From Brucella anthropi ATCC 49188 (GTDB lineage Bacteria; Pseudomonadota; Alphaproteobacteria; Rhizobiales; Rhizobiaceae), in NCBI RefSeq assembly GCF_000017405.1, contig NC_009668.1, forward strand, positions 770,001 to 834,000: a stretch of DNA of 64,000 nucleotides, given 5' to 3'. Under the pieces are notes generated by a model. It was not told the origin of the DNA. It saw only the letters and a program-made list of their open reading frames with translations, and ran no database searches. The stretch's first letter is position 1, and every line of letters starts with the position of its first letter. This document shows, one piece after another, positions 59,667 through 64,000 of this stretch. The position numbers and the translations under genes are program-made.

Positions 59667-61163
59667 ATGAACGCCGTTCTGGATCATCCGATACAACATG
59701 ACGGGCTTAACAGGCTTCGGGACAAACACCTTTTTCGCGAACTTGGCTATATCGATGGGCGCTGGGTTGCGGGAGAGAAGGCTGAAACTTTTGCCGTTGT
59801 CGACCCGGCAACCGGGCGACGGCTGGCACGCGTTGCAAGTCTGAGCGAAGCCCAAACAACGCTTGCGATAGATGCGGCAGTAAAGGCGTTTTCGGCCTGG
59901 CGTGATAAGCTGCCCCAGGAACGATCCGCGGTCTTGCGGCGTTGGTTCGAGCTGGTCACGGCAAATCGCGAAGATCTCGCATTGCTGATGACGCTGGAGC
60001 AGGGCAAGCCGCTGGCGGAATCGCGCGGCGAAATCGACTATAGCGCATCTTTCATCGAATGGTTTGCAGAAGAGGCCAAGCGTCTTAACGGCGAAACCAT
60101 AGCGAGCCATCTCCCCAATGCCGAGATGCTCGTGCGCCGTGAGGCGTTGGGTGTCGTAGCACTTGTTACTCCATGGAATTTTCCGCATGCCATGATCACA
60201 CGCAAGGCGGCTGCAGCGATTGCCGCCGGTTGCCCGGTCGTCGTGCATCCGTCTTCAGAAACACCGCTTTCTGCACTCGCCCTCGCCGAACTGGCCGAAC
60301 GTGCGGGAATGCCTGCGGGCATATTCAATGTGGTGACGGGCAAAGCCGCGCCTATCGTCGATGTATTGTGCCGCGACGAGCGTGTACGGGCGCTGAGCTT
60401 CACCGGTTCAACGGAAATCGGCAGGCTGATTGCCACCAAATGTGCGAACACGATGAAACGGCTTGTCATGGAGCTTGGTGGACATGCACCTTTAATCATC
60501 TTCGATGATGCCGATATCGAGCGGGCGGTCGATGTTGCTATGGCCGCCAAATTTGCGACCTCTGGTCAGGATTGCCTTGCCGCAAACCGTATCTTTGTTC
60601 AGCGCGGCATTCTGAAAGCGTTCACAAAGGCTTTTGCAGCGCGCATTGCGGCGCTGAAGGTTGGCAACGGTCTTGATCCGACGGCGGAGATTGGGCCTCT
60701 GATGCACAGCCGGGCGGTGGACAAGGTCGAAGAGCACGTGCGGGACGCTGAAAAGCGAGACAGTAAGATACTCGTCGGCGGCAACCGGCTGAGAGAGAAC
60801 TCGCTTTTCTTTGAACCGACATTGCTGGTCGATGTGCCTGACGATGCGGCGATTATGCACGAAGAGACATTCGGGCCGGTGGCCGCTGTCACGGTTTTTG
60901 GCGATGAACACGAGGTCATAGCCCGCGCCAATGCCACACAATATGGTCTAGTTGCTTATGTCGTAACGACGAACGGTGCGCGGCAGCTCCGCATGGGGCG
61001 CGCACTCGAATATGGAATGGTAGCCATCAACCGCGCGAAAATTACTGGCGCACCGATCCCCTTTGGCGGCTGGAAGCAATCCGGGCTTGGCCGCGAAGGC
61101 TCCCATCAAGGCATCGAAGCCTTCACCGAACTCAAATATCTCTGCATCGATACCGCCGCGTGA
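59667..61163 (+). CDS. doeC: Aspartate-semialdehyde dehydrogenase of ectoine degradation (succinate-semialdehyde dehydrogenase-like) (498 aa)
   Basis: Aldehyde dehydrogenase superfamily enzyme, called Ssd or DoeC in ectoine loci. The NAD-binding loop is FTGSTEIGRLIA, the catalytic Glu269 lies in MELGGHAPLIIF, and Cys303 lies in SGQDCLAANRIFVQRG. The N-terminal half has VTPWNFPHAMITRKAAAAIAA. It oxidises L-aspartate-beta-semialdehyde to L-aspartate, the last step of the route. GGAGAAG precedes ATG 59667. The reading frame runs 4 bp into an alternative upstream start of doeD, so the two are coupled. By sequence alone it could also act on succinate semialdehyde. Confidence 0.85.
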   Translation: MNAVLDHPIQHDGLNRLRDKHLFRELGYIDGRWVAGEKAETFAVVDPATGRRLARVASLSEAQTTLAIDAAVKAFSAWRDKLPQERSAVLRRWFELVTANREDLALLMTLEQGKPLAESRGEIDYSASFIEWFAEEAKRLNGETIASHLPNAEMLVRREALGVVALVTPWNFPHAMITRKAAAAIAAGCPVVVHPSSETPLSALALAELAERAGMPAGIFNVVTGKAAPIVDVLCRDERVRALSFTGSTEIGRLIATKCANTMKRLVMELGGHAPLIIFDDADIERAVDVAMAAKFATSGQDCLAANRIFVQRGILKAFTKAFAARIAALKVGNGLDPTAEIGPLMHSRAVDKVEEHVRDAEKRDSKILVGGNRLRENSLFFEPTLLVDVPDDAAIMHEETFGPVAAVTVFGDEHEVIARANATQYGLVAYVVTTNGARQLRMGRALEYGMVAINRAKITGAPIPFGGWKQSGLGREGSHQGIEAFTELKYLCIDTAA

Positions 61164-61192
61164 AAGCGTGGCGACAGGAAAGGAACATAACC

Positions 61193-62566
61193 ATGTTGAA
61201 TAATAGCAATGAACTGACCGCTTGGGACCGGGATCACTTCTTTCATCCGTCCACGCATATGGGTATGCATGCCCGTGGTGAAACGCCAACGCGCGTGCTG
61301 GAAGGCGGCGAGGGCGTGTACATTGCCGACGCGAATGGCCGGAAGAGCCTTGATGCGTTCGCGGGTCTTTATTGTGTCAATGTTGGTTATGGTCGCACCG
61401 AAATTGCGGATGCGATTGCAGAACAGGCGCGCAAGCTTGCCTATTATCATGCCTATGTCGGCCATGGCACCGAAGTGTCCATCACGCTTGCCAAGATGAT
61501 CATCGACCGTGCACCGGACCATATGAGCCGCGTCTATTTTGGTCTGTCCGGTTCGGATGCCAACGAAACCAACATCAAGCTGATCTGGTATTACAACAAT
61601 ATTCTTGGCCGCCCTGAAAAGAAGAAGATCATTTCTCGTTGGCGCGGATATCATGGTTCAGGCGTGATGACGGGAAGTATGACGGGTCTTGCAACCTTCC
61701 ATAATGCATTCGATCTGCCGCGCGCGCCTATCCTGCATACGGAATCCCCTTATTATTTCCGTCGCGCAGACCGCTCGATGAGTGAAGAACAGTTCTCGCA
61801 ACATTGTGCTGACAAGCTCGAAGAAATGATCCTTGCAGAAGGTCCGGATACGATTGCTGCCTTCATTGGTGAACCTGTTTTGGGCACCGGTGGTATCGTT
61901 CCGCCACCTGCTGGCTATTGGCAGAAGATTCAGGCCGTTCTTGATCGCTACGATATTCTGCTCGTTGCCGATGAGGTCGTTACCGGCTTCGGCCGTCTCG
62001 GCAGCATGTTTGGTTCCGACCATTACGGCATGAAGCCGGATCTGATTACCATCGCCAAGGGCCTGACCTCGGCCTATGCGCCGCTCTCGGGTTCAATTGT
62101 ATCGGATCGCATGTGGCAGGTGCTGGTTCAGGGCTCCGATCAGATGGGTCCAATTGGCCATGGCTGGACCTATTCCGCCCATCCGATCTGCGCTGCAGCA
62201 GGTGTAGCCAATCTCAAGCTCATCGACGAGTTGAAACTGGTTGAAAATGCAGGCTCCACAGGTGCCTATTTCCGCAAGGCACTGCAGGATGCTCTTGGCG
62301 ATCACAAGCATGTCGGCGAAATTCGCGGCGAAGGCCTGATGGCGGCAATCGAATTCATGGAAGATCGCGATGACCGCAAATTCTTCGATCCTTCGCTGAA
62401 GATTGGCGCACAGGTTTCAACGGCACTTCTTGCCAACGGCGTTATCGCTCGCGCTATGCCTGAAGGCGATATTCTCGGATTTGCTCCACCACTCTGCCTG
62501 ACGCGTGAAGAAGCAGACAAGGTTGTTGCCGCGACGAAAAAGGCAGTTGCGACCGTCTTTGCTTGA
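61193..62566 (+). CDS. doeD: Diaminobutyrate transaminase of ectoine degradation (class III aminotransferase) (457 aa)
   Basis: PLP enzyme of the omega-amino-acid:pyruvate/class III group: YFGLSGSDANETNIKLIWYY (cofactor phosphate), RWRGYHGSGVMTGS, the aspartate strand LLVADEVVTGFGR and the Schiff-base lysine Lys289 in LITIAKGLTSAYAPLSGSIV. In the pathway it converts L-2,4-diaminobutyrate to aspartate-beta-semialdehyde. ATG 61193 (MLNNSNELTAW) follows AGGAAAGGA; an in-frame start at 61160 lacks such a site. It is the last gene of the plus-strand half of the locus and ends at a strong terminator. Also called Atf. Confidence 0.88.
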   Translation: MLNNSNELTAWDRDHFFHPSTHMGMHARGETPTRVLEGGEGVYIADANGRKSLDAFAGLYCVNVGYGRTEIADAIAEQARKLAYYHAYVGHGTEVSITLAKMIIDRAPDHMSRVYFGLSGSDANETNIKLIWYYNNILGRPEKKKIISRWRGYHGSGVMTGSMTGLATFHNAFDLPRAPILHTESPYYFRRADRSMSEEQFSQHCADKLEEMILAEGPDTIAAFIGEPVLGTGGIVPPPAGYWQKIQAVLDRYDILLVADEVVTGFGRLGSMFGSDHYGMKPDLITIAKGLTSAYAPLSGSIVSDRMWQVLVQGSDQMGPIGHGWTYSAHPICAAAGVANLKLIDELKLVENAGSTGAYFRKALQDALGDHKHVGEIRGEGLMAAIEFMEDRDDRKFFDPSLKIGAQVSTALLANGVIARAMPEGDILGFAPPLCLTREEADKVVAATKKAVATVFA

Positions 62567-62572
62567 GCCAGT

Positions 62573-62619
62573 AAAAGCCGTGGCTGTCGGATATTCAATG
62601 TCTGACAGCCACGGCTTTT
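62573..62619 (+). terminator. Strong Rho-independent terminator after doeD
   Basis: AAAAGCCGTGGCTGTC (62573-62588) pairs perfectly over 16 bp with GACAGCCACGGCTTTT (62604-62619), followed by CTCTTTG. It lies 6 bp after the doeD stop codon. Confidence 0.9.
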
Positions 62620-62706
62620 CTCTTTGTCCGCCAGAACAGGAATGTGGCCTTGTCGAAGCCGTTCCATTCGCCATATGTGTTGGTGAGGCATTGAGGAACC
62701 ATTCCT

Positions 62707-63063
62707 ATGACGACGATTGGCTTGAAGCGTATTTATGAAGCTCCTTCACCGAACGATGGCTACCGTGTACTCGTGGATCGTGTTTGGCCGCGCGGTATGA
62801 CGAAGGAGAAGGCGGATATAGATCTTTGGGCCAAAGATATTGCCCCGACCGCCAATCTTCGCAAATGGTTCTGCCATGATCCGGCGAAATGGAATGATTT
62901 TCAGATAAAATATCGCGAAGAGTTGGAAGGTAACAAGCCAGCACTGAAGGATTTGATCGCGACCGCAAAGGCAAGAGGTGGGCGACTAACGCTCTTATAT
63001 GGCGCGAAAGACGAAGAGCATAATCAAGCTGTCGTCTTGCATGAATTCATGCAAACTCTGTAG
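62707..63063 (+). CDS. DUF488 family protein (118 aa)
   Basis: Small soluble protein of the DUF488 (YeaO-like) family. It has the characteristic YRVLVDRVWPRGMTKEKADID near the N-terminus, WAKDIAPTANLRKWFCHDP, FQIKYREEL and the C-terminal GGRLTLLYGAKDEEHNQAVV. Function is unknown; conserved Arg, Trp and Asp residues suggest an enzyme or nucleic-acid binder. It stands alone between two terminators, so it is its own unit. No clear canonical ribosome site is seen before ATG 62707. Confidence 0.88.
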   Translation: MTTIGLKRIYEAPSPNDGYRVLVDRVWPRGMTKEKADIDLWAKDIAPTANLRKWFCHDPAKWNDFQIKYREELEGNKPALKDLIATAKARGGRLTLLYGAKDEEHNQAVVLHEFMQTL

Positions 63064-63070
63064 ACGACCT

Positions 63071-63100
63071 CAAAGAGTGCCACAACCGTGGCACTCTTTG
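63071..63100. terminator. Bidirectional terminator between the DUF488 and TonB-receptor genes
   Basis: CAAAGAGTGCCAC (63071-63083) pairs perfectly with GTGGCACTCTTTG (63088-63100) around AACC. The A-rich/T-rich stem base suits both converging genes. Confidence 0.85.
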
Positions 63101-63116
63101 GTATTCAATCTCGAAA

Positions 63117-64000
63117 TCACCACTTGGTGTGGACCTTGAGTAGCGCTTTACGCCCTTCACCATAGCCGCAGACATAAATGCCCTGACAACCAGCGACATA
63201 GCTCTTGTCGAACAGATTGGTGACGTTGAGGTCGACCCCCCAATTGTCTTTTTCGTAACCGAGCTTCAAGTCGGCAAGCGCCACAGCTGGCACCTTGAGT
63301 GTATTTTCCTCATCAGCATAAGAGGAACCGAGGTAGCGTACACCGCCGCCGAGCGTCACCCCTTGAAAAGCACCGTCTGGCACCTTGTACTCGACAAAGA
63401 CGGAGGCCTGTTGTTCCGGCAAGAGGTAAGGACGATTGCCGATAATATCGGGGTTGCTGTCATTCTCTTTGATTTTCAGGTCGTAGGCAGTAACCGAAGC
63501 AGTCACTTTCCAAGCATCGGTGATATTGGCCTGAACTTCCAGTTCGAAACCGCGCGAGTTGACCTTGCCAAGCTGCTCACGCGCGAAGCTGGAGCCAGTG
63601 AGGGCATTCTCCTTGGTCAAATCAAACAGTGAAGCGGTGATCAAGCCGTCGAACAAGTCCGGACGGTATTTGACGCCCACTTCATACTGTGTTCCCGTCT
63701 CCGGTTGAGCATAGCTGCCATCTGCCAGCGTTTCGATGATCGGATTGAAGAAAGTCGCGACGCTGACATAAGGCGTTATGCCATTGTCGAATTCGTAGCC
63801 CAGTCCAGCGCGGCCTGAAGCTTTGCCCTTGTTATATTCGTAGCTAGGCAATCCTGCCGCGTCGGTTTTGACATAGTCGTAGCGACCATTGAATGTTGCG
63901 ATCCAGCCGTCGCCGAACTCTACTCGATCCTGTGCGTAAATGCCGATCTGGTGACGTCGCAGATCTTGATCGATATAAGGGTCGAACATCGGGCCCTGTG
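63117..64000 (-). CDS. TonB-dependent siderophore receptor, C-terminal part (5' end outside window)
   Basis: About 294 residues of the outer-membrane beta-barrel; the N-terminal plug and signal peptide lie beyond base 64000. Alternating strands and turns follow the ferrichrome/hydroxamate receptor pattern: IGIYAQDRVEFGDGWIATFN, GLGYEFDNGITPYVSVATFF, ETGTQYEVGVKYRPDLFDG and LGGGVRYLGSS. The end VTNLFDKSYVAGCQGIYVCG shows the paired-cysteine loop before the last strand, and the protein finishes with VHTKW, a terminal aromatic residue as required for BamA insertion. Likely FhuA/FoxA-like; the ligand cannot be fixed from this part. Confidence 0.88.
   Translation of the reverse strand, partial: QGPMFDPYIDQDLRRHQIGIYAQDRVEFGDGWIATFNGRYDYVKTDAAGLPSYEYNKGKASGRAGLGYEFDNGITPYVSVATFFNPIIETLADGSYAQPETGTQYEVGVKYRPDLFDGLITASLFDLTKENALTGSSFAREQLGKVNSRGFELEVQANITDAWKVTASVTAYDLKIKENDSNPDIIGNRPYLLPEQQASVFVEYKVPDGAFQGVTLGGGVRYLGSSYADEENTLKVPAVALADLKLGYEKDNWGVDLNVTNLFDKSYVAGCQGIYVCGYGEGRKALLKVHTKW

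Noticed and set aside
1..64000. CRISPR arrays, insertion sequences, integrases, tRNA or rRNA genes
   Set aside because: I saw no regularly spaced repeats, transposase or integrase motifs, and no tRNA-like or rRNA segments while reading the window.

Overview
The window looks like chromosomal DNA from a member of the Rhizobiales, most likely Brucellaceae (Ochrobactrum/Brucella group). The grounds are an Ehu/Eut/Doe ectoine locus with an EnuR-type regulator, a DUF2865 protein, a Rhizobiales-type intergenic palindrome, and moderately GC-rich genes separated by AT-rich spacers. This assignment is inference; no rRNA or other marker gene is present.

Region 1 (1-25817) is a large surface-glycan locus wrapped around a type I secretion system. 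After the 3' end of an AI-2E family transporter come seven tightly coupled minus-strand genes (282-10230): a polysaccharide pyruvyl transferase, two GT4 glycosyltransferases, a 753-residue GT2-like protein with degenerate catalytic motifs, a tail-anchored protein, a methyltransferase and an apparently active 753-residue GT2 enzyme. Next are a small RTX protein (10367-11026) and its likely exporter, an HlyD-type adaptor plus ABC ATPase (11409-14596). A MarR-family regulator (14796) is divergent from the exporter and is followed by plus-strand genes (15411-25817): a GT4, an unrecognised 503-residue protein, a GT2+GT4 fusion, two more pyruvyl transferases, a secreted glycosidase and an SGNH hydrolase. 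A TTCAAA-W-TTTGAA palindrome beside the MarR gene recurs before the second operon and, with one mismatch, upstream of the RTX gene. No Wzx, Wzy, capsule ABC exporter or priming transferase is visible.

Region 2 (25821-41912) is mostly envelope and housekeeping: pbpC with a very large alpha-2-macroglobulin-like protein carrying a PAN-like N-terminus, an SDR/LysR divergent pair, a 33-residue membrane protein, a GNAT acetyltransferase, an autotransporter followed by a small HTH-like protein and a DUF2865 protein, and a zinc-dependent formaldehyde dehydrogenase-like enzyme.

Region 3 (41936-49681) is a sugar uptake and catabolic locus: binding protein, two permeases, ATPase, a xylose-isomerase-like TIM-barrel enzyme and a Gfo/Idh/MocA dehydrogenase. 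A convergent LacI-family gene lies at the far end. Two LacI-type operators sit 199 bp apart in front of the binding-protein gene.

Region 4 (49989-62566) is an ectoine/5-hydroxyectoine utilisation locus: enuR; a minus-strand operon eutB-eutC-doeA(eutD)-doeB(eutE)-ehuB-ehuC-ehuD-ehuA; and a divergent plus-strand set asnC-doeC-doeD. Together they encode import, ring opening, deacetylation, transamination and oxidation to aspartate. eutA is not in the locus. The window ends with a DUF488 gene and the 3' part of a TonB-dependent siderophore receptor gene.
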